Assembly (NCBI GenBank): GCA_009922405.1
Contig: RFVZ01000009.1
Location: forward strand, 1 to 21,564
DNA: 21,564 nt
Direction of reading: 5' to 3'
DNA from: Betaproteobacteria bacterium
GTDB taxonomy: Bacteria; Pseudomonadota; Gammaproteobacteria; Burkholderiales; Burkholderiaceae_E
Shown: piece by piece, positions 14,628 through 21,564 of the stretch
How the letters are laid out: every line of letters begins with the position of its first letter
Numbering within the stretch: the stretch's first letter is position 1
Translations under genes and position numbers: made by a program
Notes under the pieces: model-generated
Database searches by the model: none
What the model saw: the letters and a program-made list of their open reading frames with translations, nothing else
Told to the model about the DNA's origin: nothing

Positions 14628-16862
14628 TCAGACCGCAAGGCGCGCGAGGTCGGCCACCCGATTCATCCGGGCGTAGAGGCTTGCAAGAAGGGCGAGTCGA
14701 TTGGCGCGTAACCCAGGATCCTCGGCCATGACCATGACCGCTTCAAAGAATGTATCGACCGGCCCGCGCAGCGCCGCCAACCTGGCCAGTGATTCGGCGT
14801 AGTGACCAGCGCCAAAGTCGGCGTCGACGGCATCTTCAATCTGCGCCAGTGCATGGGCCAATGCGACTTCGGCAGGTTCAACCAGGCGAGACGCATTGAT
14901 CTTGGGAGCGTGACCCAGCAACTCAGGGGCTGATTTGCGCAAGATATTACCGATGCGCTTGTTCGCAGCAGCCAGCGCCGCAGATTCGGGCAGTGCGCGA
15001 AACGCCACCAAGGCATCAAGTCGGGCCGGCAACTGGTCAAGCCGAGCGGTTTCGACTGCGAGTGCGGCATCGATCGAAACCGCATCCCAACGGTCGTCTT
15101 TCCAGGTTCTTAACCAACCGCGCAAGCGGTCGAGCATAAACGCGTGCAGGCCGCCCAAATCGGCCTTGAACGCGTCGGGGTTGGCCAGCGTTCCGAATGG
15201 TTCGAATGCGGCTTTGATCAATTGAGGCAGCTCCAGAGGCAGTGCCTGTTCGACCATCATGCGGACCACGCCAAGCGCCTGCCGCCGCAATCCAAACGGA
15301 TCGCGGTCGCCGGTCGGTTGCAAGCCAATACCCCAGATCCCAGCGAGCGTTTCCAGCTTGTCGGCCAGTGCGACGACAAACCCGACCGAATTGGCGGGGA
15401 GACCGTCCCCGGCAAAGCGGGGCCGGTAATGGTCCTCAATGGCCTGAGCGACTTCTGGCGTTTCGCCATCGTGCAGTGCGTAGTAACGACCCATAGTGCC
15501 CTGGAGCTCGGGGAACTCGCCCACCATGCCGGTGATGAGGTCGCACTTGGCTAATCGTGCCGCGCGCTGCACGCTTGCGGGGCTAGGGGTGATCGTGGCC
15601 GCGTCCGTTGGTCCCTCAGCCCTGCTGAGAGCCGTCCCCCATTGTGTGAGTACCGCCGCCGCGATCGCTTCGACACGTGCGACTCGTTCGCGTTGCGAGC
15701 CGAGTTTGGCGTGATACACCACCCGCTCAAGCCCTTCTAGACGTGACTCGAGTGATTGCTTGAGATCCTGTTCGTAAAAGAAACGCGCATCATCGAGACG
15801 CGGACGGACGACGCGTTCATTGCCATCAATAATCGCCGAAGGGTTGTCGACGTCCATGTTGGACACTATCAGGAACTGCGCCCGCAATTGGCCCTGATCA
15901 TCGAACAAAGGAAAGTACTTCTGATTCGTTCTCATAGTCAGAATCAAGCATTCTTGCGGGACCTTCAGGAATGCCGCATCAAACTGCCCGACGTAGACCC
16001 GTGGCCACTCGACCAGTGCGGTGACTTCATCAAGCAACGCTTCAGTTGTTGGGTCCGTCGCGGACGAGGATTCGGACAATAAATTCGTGGATAACAAATG
16101 CGCGCCGATTGTCTGCGCCTGTTCCTCGAGCAGTGCCTTGATTCGAGCCCGTCGCTCCGGGAATGAAGCCACCACTCGACCCTCAAGTGCGAGACGGTTC
16201 TCGTATTCGTCCGCATGCGCAATGCGCAGGTTGGTGGCACCCTGGAAACGATGACCATGCGTCACCCGGCCGGCCTCAAGACCCAGTAACTTGGCCGGGA
16301 CGATCGTATTTCCGTGCAGTACGATCAGTCCGTGCGCGGGTCGAACGAATGACACGGAGGTGCCATCGCCGAGCTGGTAGGTCATGAGTTTGGGGATTGG
16401 CAGGCGCGCGAGCGTTTGCTCGAGGATCTCTTGGATAGCCTGCGTCAACAGGGTCCCCTGGACCTTATGACGCCATAAAAAGACCGCCTGCTTGCCGTCT
16501 GAGCCTTGCGTCAGTTCGTCCAAATGAGCGCCTTGGCGCTCCGCCCACTTGATCAACGCCTGGGTGGGTTGCCCCGCGCTGTCAAGGCCGACTTTGACGG
16601 AGGGCCCCTTGACCTCGACCATCCGGTCTTCGGCTTGCGAGCGGACCCCATCAATACGCACAGCGAGACGTCGTGGGGTCGAAAACACCACGGTCTCGGT
16701 TTCTGCAGGTGGTTCTGACGCCACCAGTCCGCAGGACTTCAGCCCCTCAGAAATCCCGTGGCCAAAGGCTTCGCCCAGCGCACGCAGGGCCCGCGGGGGC
16801 AGTTCTTCCGTAAAGAGTTCGACAAGCAGGGGGGACGTCGTATGTGTGGCCGCGTGCATCAT
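14628..16862 (-). CDS. glyS: GlyS, glycyl-tRNA synthetase beta subunit
   Basis: GlyS is the large subunit of the bacterial alpha2-beta2 glycyl-tRNA synthetase and recognises tRNA-Gly. From the ATG at 16862 it has 744 residues, longer than the 689 of E. coli but with no obvious foreign domain. The N-terminus LLVELFTEELPPRAL is the family hallmark, PQECLILTMRTNQKYFPLFD is the conserved central block, and the C-terminal part is the DALR-like anticodon-binding region. A second ATG follows at 16859. Upstream TTG or GTG codons would overlap glyQ, so the start ten bases after the glyQ stop is preferred. glyQ and glyS are coupled, as expected for subunits needed in equal amounts. Confidence 0.97.
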   Translation of the reverse strand: MMHAATHTTSPLLVELFTEELPPRALRALGEAFGHGISEGLKSCGLVASEPPAETETVVFSTPRRLAVRIDGVRSQAEDRMVEVKGPSVKVGLDSAGQPTQALIKWAERQGAHLDELTQGSDGKQAVFLWRHKVQGTLLTQAIQEILEQTLARLPIPKLMTYQLGDGTSVSFVRPAHGLIVLHGNTIVPAKLLGLEAGRVTHGHRFQGATNLRIAHADEYENRLALEGRVVASFPERRARIKALLEEQAQTIGAHLLSTNLLSESSSATDPTTEALLDEVTALVEWPRVYVGQFDAAFLKVPQECLILTMRTNQKYFPLFDDQGQLRAQFLIVSNMDVDNPSAIIDGNERVVRPRLDDARFFYEQDLKQSLESRLEGLERVVYHAKLGSQRERVARVEAIAAAVLTQWGTALSRAEGPTDAATITPSPASVQRAARLAKCDLITGMVGEFPELQGTMGRYYALHDGETPEVAQAIEDHYRPRFAGDGLPANSVGFVVALADKLETLAGIWGIGLQPTGDRDPFGLRRQALGVVRMMVEQALPLELPQLIKAAFEPFGTLANPDAFKADLGGLHAFMLDRLRGWLRTWKDDRWDAVSIDAALAVETARLDQLPARLDALVAFRALPESAALAAANKRIGNILRKSAPELLGHAPKINASRLVEPAEVALAHALAQIEDAVDADFGAGHYAESLARLAALRGPVDTFFEAVMVMAEDPGLRANRLALLASLYARMNRVADLARLAV

Positions 16863-16872
16863 GGTTGTCCGA

Positions 16873-17808
16873 TCATCGTTGTCCAAGCATTGGAAAGCCA
16901 AGCCGTTCGCGTGATTCGTAATAGGCTTGAGCAATGGCGCGCGATAACGCTCGGACACGACCGATATAGCCTGCGCGCTCGGTCACCGAAATGGCGCCCC
17001 GCGCGTCGAGCAGGTTAAAGGTGTGACTGCATTTCATCACCATCTCGTATGCGGGAAGCGCTAGTGCCGCATCGATCAGATGACGCGCCTGAGTTTCGTA
17101 CTCATCAAAATGACGAAACAGCATCGCCGCATCAGATTGTTCAAAGTTATAGGTCGACTGCTCGACTTCATTCTGGTGAAACACGTCACGATAGGTCACG
17201 GTGCCCGCTGGACCATGGGTCCAGACGAGGTCATACACGCTCTGAACCCCCTGCAAGTACATCGCAAGACGTTCGAGCCCGTAAGTGATTTCCCCTGTGA
17301 TCGGTTCGCAGCGCAGCGAACCTACTTCCTGGAAGTAGGTGAACTGGGTGACCTCCATGCCGTTCAGCCAAACTTCCCAACCGAGGCCCCAGGCGCCCAA
17401 AGTTGGCGACTCCCAGTCGTCTTCGACAAAGCGAATATCGTTGGCCTGTAGATCAATCCCCAGCACCTCGAGCGATCCGAGATAGCACTGCAAGATGTCC
17501 GAGGGTGAGGGCTTCAGAACGACCTGAAACTGATAATAGTGCTGCAGACGATTGGGATTGTTGCCGTAGCGCCCGTCGCGCGGCCGGCGCGATGGCTGAA
17601 CGTAGGCAGCCCGCCAAGGCTCGGGGCCAATCGATCTCAAAAACGTCGCGGTATGAAAAGTCCCTGCGCCGACTTCCATGTCATACGGCTGGAGCAGCGC
17701 GCATCCATGTTGATCCCAATAATTTTGCAGGCGCAGGATGGTCTGCTGAAAGGTCGGCGCCTCGCCAGAGAGGACACGTTCGGGGAGGGAACTTAATTCG
17801 GAAGACAT
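16873..17808 (-). CDS. glyQ: GlyQ, glycyl-tRNA synthetase alpha subunit
   Basis: GlyQ is the catalytic class II subunit that activates glycine and pairs with GlyS. It has 311 residues. The conserved start TFQQTILRLQNYWDQHGC begins at residue 19, so the protein carries about 17 extra N-terminal residues compared with E. coli; no other start codon lies between. Motif 2 is in YVQPSRRPRDGRYGNNPNRL at 69-88 and motif 3 in GEITYGLERLAMYLQ at 172-186. The ATG at 17808 is preceded by CCTCCTC on its own strand, which is not a Shine-Dalgarno sequence. lnt ends 40 bases upstream. Confidence 0.98.
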   Translation of the reverse strand: MSSELSSLPERVLSGEAPTFQQTILRLQNYWDQHGCALLQPYDMEVGAGTFHTATFLRSIGPEPWRAAYVQPSRRPRDGRYGNNPNRLQHYYQFQVVLKPSPSDILQCYLGSLEVLGIDLQANDIRFVEDDWESPTLGAWGLGWEVWLNGMEVTQFTYFQEVGSLRCEPITGEITYGLERLAMYLQGVQSVYDLVWTHGPAGTVTYRDVFHQNEVEQSTYNFEQSDAAMLFRHFDEYETQARHLIDAALALPAYEMVMKCSHTFNLLDARGAISVTERAGYIGRVRALSRAIAQAYYESRERLGFPMLGQR

Positions 17809-17848
17809 GAGGAGGGGACTCTCGCGGAAATGATGCGTTCGGGCGATT

Positions 17849-19576
17849 CTAAAGCCCCGCGCCCGGGCGCTGGGCTGAGGCCCTGTTTGCCAGAAAACTG
17901 AACCCCAGGATGCTGATACAGATCAGCAAGATGGCGAGATTGCCGAGTCGCACAAAGGGCGTCACCCCGACAGTCCCCTGAGTCTGAACGTCGAGCGCAC
18001 CCTCGATCTGGATTGGTAACTCGGCCAGCACCCTGGCGCGATGGTCAATCGCAGCGGTGACGCCCGTATTGGTTGCACGCAGCATGGGCCGCCCCAGTTC
18101 GAGCGTGCGCATGCGCGAAATCTGCAAATGCTGAGGCAGGGCGTGCGACCCGCCAAACCAGGCGATGTTGCTCACATTGATCAAAACCGTTGCCCCCTGT
18201 TTGATCCGCCCAGTCAGTTCTTCGCCAAACAAATCTTCATAACAGACATTGAATGCAACTCGCTGGTCAGCGACCTGTTGCGGGTCGGGGTCTTCAGGGC
18301 CGCGCGCAAAGTCGCCCATCGGCATGACCATCAAATCAACGAACCATCGAAACCCGGCCGGGATGAATTCACCGAACGGCACCAGATGTCGCTTGTCATA
18401 ACGACCCGCAAAGCGCGACGTTTCGGCCGATCGGGGGCCAATCAACACCACGCTGTTGGTCACGCCATCTTCGAGCGAAAGCAGCGCGACCCGCCAAGGG
18501 TCCGCGACTGGCAGTGGAATTCCGAGCGCGATCCAGCGGTGTTGGGCCTTCGCAAGCGCTAAAAGGCGTTCGCGTTCTTCGCGGGGCGCCTCGAGCCAGG
18601 CAACCACCCAGGCCGTCTCAGGCATCACCGTGAGGGTGGCGGAACCGGCCTCGGTCAGTTCTCGGTAGCGTTCGATTGCGCGCAGCGCACGCTCAGGATC
18701 GAACTTCATGTCTTGCGAGACATTGCCCTGAAGCAGACGAACCGACAGGGGATTGCCTTTCGGCTGAACCCATTCAATCTGGTTCAGGAACGAGCCTGCG
18801 CTCAGGGTGAGTCCAGCAATGACAAAGGGCAGCGCGGTCTGCCTCCAAACGATGTGGACAAAGCCAATTGGCTTCAAGCCACGCTGCTTCCAGCGGCCCT
18901 GCGATCCGATTGATTGAACGAAGACTCCGAGGCATGCGGAAACCAACGCCCCCGCTGCGGTAACGCCATAGACACCAAAAACGGGAGCCCATCCGGCCAG
19001 TGGCGAGTCGACATGCGCATAGCCTGACGCGAGCCAAGGAAATCCACTGAACGCATACCCACGCCCGAGTTCGAATAATGTCCAGGAGGCTGCAAACCGG
19101 AAGGGTGCAAGGGCGTCATTTCGCGCGTCCGCCAAACCGTGGCGGCCATGGCTGTATCCTCGGGATGGCTTGATTGCAGCGGTGAGCGCCCCCGCCAGGG
19201 CGGGCGCCACGCTTAATCCCAAGGCCAGTAAACCCGTGGCCAGCGCAGCGAGCGCTACCGAAAGCTCTGCGTAAACATGCAGGCTGATATAGATCCAGCC
19301 GACGCCGGCGGCGAACGAGCCAAATCCGAATGCGAGCCCGCGCCAGAACGCGCCAAGTCGATTGCCCGCTGAGGTCACCCGTGCGGCCAGCCAAGCCAGC
19401 GCGAGTAGCTGAACTGAGGCTGGCAACCAGGCTGGTGCCGGACTCGGCCAGGGCGTAAAGCTTGCGGCGTGGGCAACCCCAACGCAACCGTCTAGCCAAA
19501 GCCACCCAACAGCTCCCGAGGGCTGTGACTTAACGACCGTTGCTGGGTGCTGAGTTTGAGTTGGTGGGTCGTCCAA
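17849..19576 (-). CDS. lnt: Lnt, apolipoprotein N-acyltransferase
   Basis: Lnt adds the third acyl chain to the N-terminal cysteine of lipoproteins in the inner membrane. From the TTG at 19576 the protein has 575 residues. Several hydrophobic segments fill the first 265 residues, including FGFGSFAAGVGWIYISLHVY, then a periplasmic nitrilase-like domain follows, and one C-terminal membrane segment. The catalytic triad is Glu320 in VMPETAW, Lys395 in RYDKRHLVPFGEF and Cys445 in NVCYEDLF. There is no ATG near the start. TTG codons at 19576 and 19630 lie inside corC, overlapping it by 47 and 101 bases; after the corC stop no ATG, GTG or TTG appears before the first membrane region. corC-lnt adjacency is conserved. 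Confidence 0.92.
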   Translation of the reverse strand: MDDPPTQTQHPATVVKSQPSGAVGWLWLDGCVGVAHAASFTPWPSPAPAWLPASVQLLALAWLAARVTSAGNRLGAFWRGLAFGFGSFAAGVGWIYISLHVYAELSVALAALATGLLALGLSVAPALAGALTAAIKPSRGYSHGRHGLADARNDALAPFRFAASWTLFELGRGYAFSGFPWLASGYAHVDSPLAGWAPVFGVYGVTAAGALVSACLGVFVQSIGSQGRWKQRGLKPIGFVHIVWRQTALPFVIAGLTLSAGSFLNQIEWVQPKGNPLSVRLLQGNVSQDMKFDPERALRAIERYRELTEAGSATLTVMPETAWVVAWLEAPREERERLLALAKAQHRWIALGIPLPVADPWRVALLSLEDGVTNSVVLIGPRSAETSRFAGRYDKRHLVPFGEFIPAGFRWFVDLMVMPMGDFARGPEDPDPQQVADQRVAFNVCYEDLFGEELTGRIKQGATVLINVSNIAWFGGSHALPQHLQISRMRTLELGRPMLRATNTGVTAAIDHRARVLAELPIQIEGALDVQTQGTVGVTPFVRLGNLAILLICISILGFSFLANRASAQRPGAGL

Positions 19577-20459
19577 GCGCTTCCTGAGCCAACTCGGTTT
19601 CTGTGGGCTCTTCCGGCAGCAATTCAACAATCAGCAGTTGGACCTGACGTGCGTTCGCCCTCAAGACTTCGCAAACCAGGCGATCGAGGCGAAGCGTTTC
19701 GCCTCGTAGCGGCACTCGACCGAGCTCATGCACGACCAACCCGCCCAGCGTATCGAACTCTGCTTCATCGAGCGCAGTTCCCAGCGCGGCATTGACCTTA
19801 TCGATCTCCGTTGTGGCATGAACGCGCCAACGCGGCCCATGCTGACCGGGGCCAGTTGAAACGATCTCCTCGATGGTCGAGACTTCATCGAACTCGTCCT
19901 CGATTTCGCCTACGATCTGCTCGAGCACATCCTCGATGGTCACCATGCCGGACACGCCACCGTACTCGTCGACTACGACTGCGAGGTGATAGCGATTGAG
20001 TCGAAACTCCCGCAAGAGCACATCGACCCGCTTACTTTCTGGAATGAACATTGCTGGGCGCAAGAGCGCACGAAGATCACTTTGATCGCCTGAACCCAAC
20101 CGTAAAAGATCTTTGGCGTGCAGCACGCCGCAGATGTTGTCGCGATCTCCGTCGGTTGCGGGTAGGCGTGAGTGCCCGGAGCGGATCACCGCGGCGACCA
20201 CCCGATCGGGCGAATCCCGAAGGTCAACCATATCGATTTGTGGCCGCGGGACCATGATGTCGCGTGCGGTGAGATCAGGGACGCGCATGACGCCCTCAAT
20301 CATGGAAAGCGCATCGTCCCCAAGAAGCTCCCGAGTATGGGCTTCCCGAAGAACCTGCAACAGGTCATCACGATCTTCTGGTGCGCTGGAAATCAGCGCT
20401 GAGAGGCGAGCGAGCAGCGAGCGAGGTCGACTGGCTGCGCCCGACGAGGGCTCTGCCAT
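19530..20459 (-). CDS. corC: CorC/HlyC-type CBS-domain protein
   Basis: CorC-type proteins carry a CBS pair and a C-terminal transporter-associated domain and are linked to magnesium/cobalt efflux; the enterobacterial name is YbeX. The 309-residue form lacks the membrane DUF21 domain, as expected for CorC. The CBS pair covers about 66-185, with the conserved EYGGVSGMVTIEDVLEQIVG at 165-184, and the CorC_HlyC domain covers about 205-285. The start is the ATG at 20459, 34 bases after the ybeY stop; upstream in-frame starts would overlap ybeY. The phoH-ybeY-corC-lnt order matches ybeZYX-lnt of many Proteobacteria. The exact function is unsettled in the literature. Confidence 0.93.
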   Translation of the reverse strand: MAEPSSGAASRPRSLLARLSALISSAPEDRDDLLQVLREAHTRELLGDDALSMIEGVMRVPDLTARDIMVPRPQIDMVDLRDSPDRVVAAVIRSGHSRLPATDGDRDNICGVLHAKDLLRLGSGDQSDLRALLRPAMFIPESKRVDVLLREFRLNRYHLAVVVDEYGGVSGMVTIEDVLEQIVGEIEDEFDEVSTIEEIVSTGPGQHGPRWRVHATTEIDKVNAALGTALDEAEFDTLGGLVVHELGRVPLRGETLRLDRLVCEVLRANARQVQLLIVELLPEEPTETELAQEALGRPTNSNSAPSNGR

Positions 20460-20493
20460 CGACGGGATCTGAAGTTTAGGGACCTCTAGGGTA

Positions 20494-21048
20494 CTACGAG
20501 TTGGCCCCGGGCTTGCGGTAGGGGTCGGAAATCCCGAAACGCGCGAGCAATTGCGTCTCAATGGCCTCCATGTTCTGCGCCTGATCTTCCTCTTCATGGT
20601 CCCACCCCTGCGCATGCAGGGTGCCGTGTATTACCAGGTGGGCCAGATGGTGATGGAGCATTTTGTTCTGCTCGGCCGCCTCGGCCGCTACCACCGTAAT
20701 ACAAATCAAAATATCGGCTTGGACTGGCGAAGGGCTGTCATTTTTTTCATGAACGTTCTCGCGAACGTTCTCATGAACAGGATCGCTTGGATACGCAAAA
20801 GTCAGCACGTTGGTCGCGTGGTCCTGCCCCCGATACTCGCGATTTAATGCGCGTCCTTCGGCTTCGCTAACGAAGCGCAAGGTCAGTTCGGCGTCTCGTT
20901 CAAGTGCCGCCTTGGTCCATCGTCGTAGTTGTGGCCGGCTAACGGGTAGCGCCTTGACGCCATCACCCAACTGAATCTGCATCGAGAGGTGCGGGCTGAC
21001 GCGGTCAGCGAGGACTGAAAGATGATGAGCGGGCTTACGAGTGACCAT
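20494..21048 (-). CDS. ybeY: YbeY, endoribonuclease / rRNA maturation factor
   Basis: YbeY is a zinc-dependent RNase needed for 16S rRNA 3' end maturation and ribosome quality control. From the ATG at 21048 it has 184 residues. The zinc motif HGTLHAQGWDH lies at 141-151 (His141, His145, His151), and NREYRGQDHATNVLTF at 69-84 is the conserved fold block. A loop at about 91-103 (HENVRENVHEK) comes from a 12-bp duplication. The chosen ATG overlaps the phoH stop by 14 bases; an ATG at 20982 gives a 162-residue form that begins almost at the family core. Neither start has a Shine-Dalgarno sequence. Neighbour phoH is its usual partner. Confidence 0.94.
   Translation of the reverse strand: MVTRKPAHHLSVLADRVSPHLSMQIQLGDGVKALPVSRPQLRRWTKAALERDAELTLRFVSEAEGRALNREYRGQDHATNVLTFAYPSDPVHENVRENVHEKNDSPSPVQADILICITVVAAEAAEQNKMLHHHLAHLVIHGTLHAQGWDHEEEDQAQNMEAIETQLLARFGISDPYRKPGANS
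20751..20774. repeat. 12-bp in-frame tandem repeat inside ybeY
   Basis: Units gaacgttctcgc (20751-20762) and gaacgttctcat (20763-20774) are followed by a partial gaac. Each contains the palindrome GAACGTTC. In YbeY they encode the loop HENVRENVHE. A run of seven T (plus strand) stands just to the left at 20741-20747. Confidence 0.8.
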
Positions 21049-21310
21049 GGGGGTTACCAGACATCTGTGTGCCGGGCGCCCCGTTTTGCTCGGCGCGCTC
21101 ATAGGCATCAACAATTCGTGCGACCAGCGGATGACGAACCACATCGGCGCTCGAGAATCGCGTCATCGCAATCCCCCGTATGCCATCCAGCACTCGAGCC
21201 GCGTCGGCTAACCCCGATCGGGCTCCGCGCGGCAGGTCAACTTGCGTGCTGTCACCGGTAACGACCGCCCGCGAGCCGAAGCCGATGCGGGTCAAGAACA
21301 TTTTCATTTG
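21035..21310 (-). CDS. PhoH-like protein (YbeZ), C-terminal part only
   Basis: About 90 C-terminal residues of a PhoH/YbeZ ATPase are present, from QMKMFLTRIGFGSRAVVTGD through TQVDLPRG to DVVRHPLVARIVDAY. PhoH proteins of this kind are about 310-350 residues long and work with YbeY in RNA metabolism. The Walker A and B region and the rest of the N-terminal two-thirds are missing: upstream of QMKMF the sequence changes to AT-rich foreign DNA with no PhoH similarity. The TAA stop at 21035 overlaps ybeY. The break looks like an assembly chimera, so the gene in the organism is probably intact. Confidence 0.88.
   Translation of the reverse strand, partial: QMKMFLTRIGFGSRAVVTGDSTQVDLPRGARSGLADAARVLDGIRGIAMTRFSSADVVRHPLVARIVDAYERAEQNGAPGTQMSGNPHGHS
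21291..21310. other. Chimeric junction at a ~20-base shared word
   Basis: On the minus strand CAAATGAAAATGTTCTTGAC reads as QMKMFL(T) in the phoH frame and as SNENVL in the frame of the surface protein; both fit their own family. GC content by hand count is 39 of 60 in the 60 bases up to 21300 and 88 of 264 after it. A short shared word at the exact break is what a false join in a short-read assembly would leave. Confidence 0.85.
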
Positions 21311-21563
21311 AATCAAAAATACCATTACTATTTGCATCACAATAAACTGTTCCACTAATACAATTATCTACACTAAACGTATCACAAGTTGAAAAAGAAC
21401 ACCCATTTGTAAATGTCGCATCCAAACACGCCACCACATAACTTATTGATGGATCATTCGAAATGTAGGCATTCGCTTGTGTCGAAAACGCAGAAGTACC
21501 AATTTGATTTCCTAAATTGTCATAGCGATAAATATTCCAAACAAATGATGAAATTTGAGAAGG
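21291..21563 (-). CDS. Fragment of secreted/surface protein with SdrD B-like repeat (foreign segment)
   Basis: An open frame runs from the right window edge to the junction with no stop, about 90 residues. It starts PSQISSFVWNIYRYDNLGNQ and ends SGTVYCDANSNGIFDSNENV. The last part matches the SdrD B-like / Cna-B-type pattern G-x-V-[YF]-x-D-x-N-x-N-G-x-x-D-x-x-E, a calcium-binding beta-sandwich repeat in long surface or secreted proteins. Cysteines are frequent, which suits an exported protein. AT-rich codon use, such as AAT, GAT and TTT, differs sharply from the rest of the window. Bacteroidota or a similar low-GC lineage is likely but not proven. Both ends are missing. Confidence 0.7.
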
Positions 21564-21564
21564 A

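Noticed and set aside
17809..17818. AGGAGG-like string next to the glyQ start
   Set aside because: It is on the plus strand; on the glyQ strand it reads CCTCC and cannot serve as a ribosome site. No plus-strand gene follows it.
21035..21564. Real horizontal insertion that disrupts phoH
   Set aside because: No transposase, integrase, inverted repeat or target duplication is seen, and the break sits on a shared ~20-base word that reads well in both genes. Misassembly is simpler, though reads are needed to settle it.

Overview
The window is a stretch of betaproteobacterial chromosome, most like Burkholderiales, that ends in about 270 bases of unrelated DNA. The lineage call rests on two gene neighbourhoods known from Burkholderia-type genomes: ruvC-purH-fis-dusB-ubiH-pepP-murU-amgK divergent from lptD-surA-rsmA, and phoH-ybeY-corC-lnt-glyQ-glyS-gmhB-plsC-metallohydrolase. 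The protein sequences fit, and the DNA is GC-rich. The source is probably a metagenome or draft assembly. I see no rRNA, tRNA, CRISPR array, transposase, integrase or phage gene.

Layout. (1) Positions 1-7965, minus strand, read right to left: amgK and murU (peptidoglycan sugar recycling), pepP (Xaa-Pro aminopeptidase), ubiH (ubiquinone hydroxylase), dusB (tRNA dihydrouridine synthase), fis (nucleoid protein), purH (last two steps of IMP synthesis) and the start of ruvC (Holliday junction resolvase), cut by the window edge. (2) Positions 8007-12422, plus strand: lptD (outer-membrane LPS translocon), surA (periplasmic chaperone that serves LptD) and rsmA (16S rRNA dimethyltransferase). pdxA, which commonly sits between surA and rsmA, is absent here. 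(3) Positions 12419-21310, minus strand: phoH (3' part), ybeY, corC, lnt, glyQ, glyS, gmhB, plsC and a DUF45/YgjP-type zinc hydrolase, packed as one probable operon. It converges on rsmA, and both genes stop in the same CTAG. (4) From about 21291-21310 to the end, GC falls from about 65% to about 33% by hand count. The reading frame becomes a Bacteroidota-like surface protein with an SdrD B-like repeat, so the contig looks chimeric here.

The genes share a theme. Envelope building covers LPS heptose by GmhB, LPS export by LptD, outer-membrane protein folding by SurA, lipoprotein acylation by Lnt, phospholipid by PlsC, and murein recycling by AmgK and MurU. RNA and translation upkeep covers RsmA, DusB, YbeY, PhoH and GlyQS. 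I found no convincing new biological system. The points worth a second look are the chimeric junction, an 11-bp tandem array between purH and ruvC, repeated 12-bp in-frame micro-duplications, the tight lptD/amgK promoter region, an lnt gene with no conventional start, and a general lack of Shine-Dalgarno sequences.
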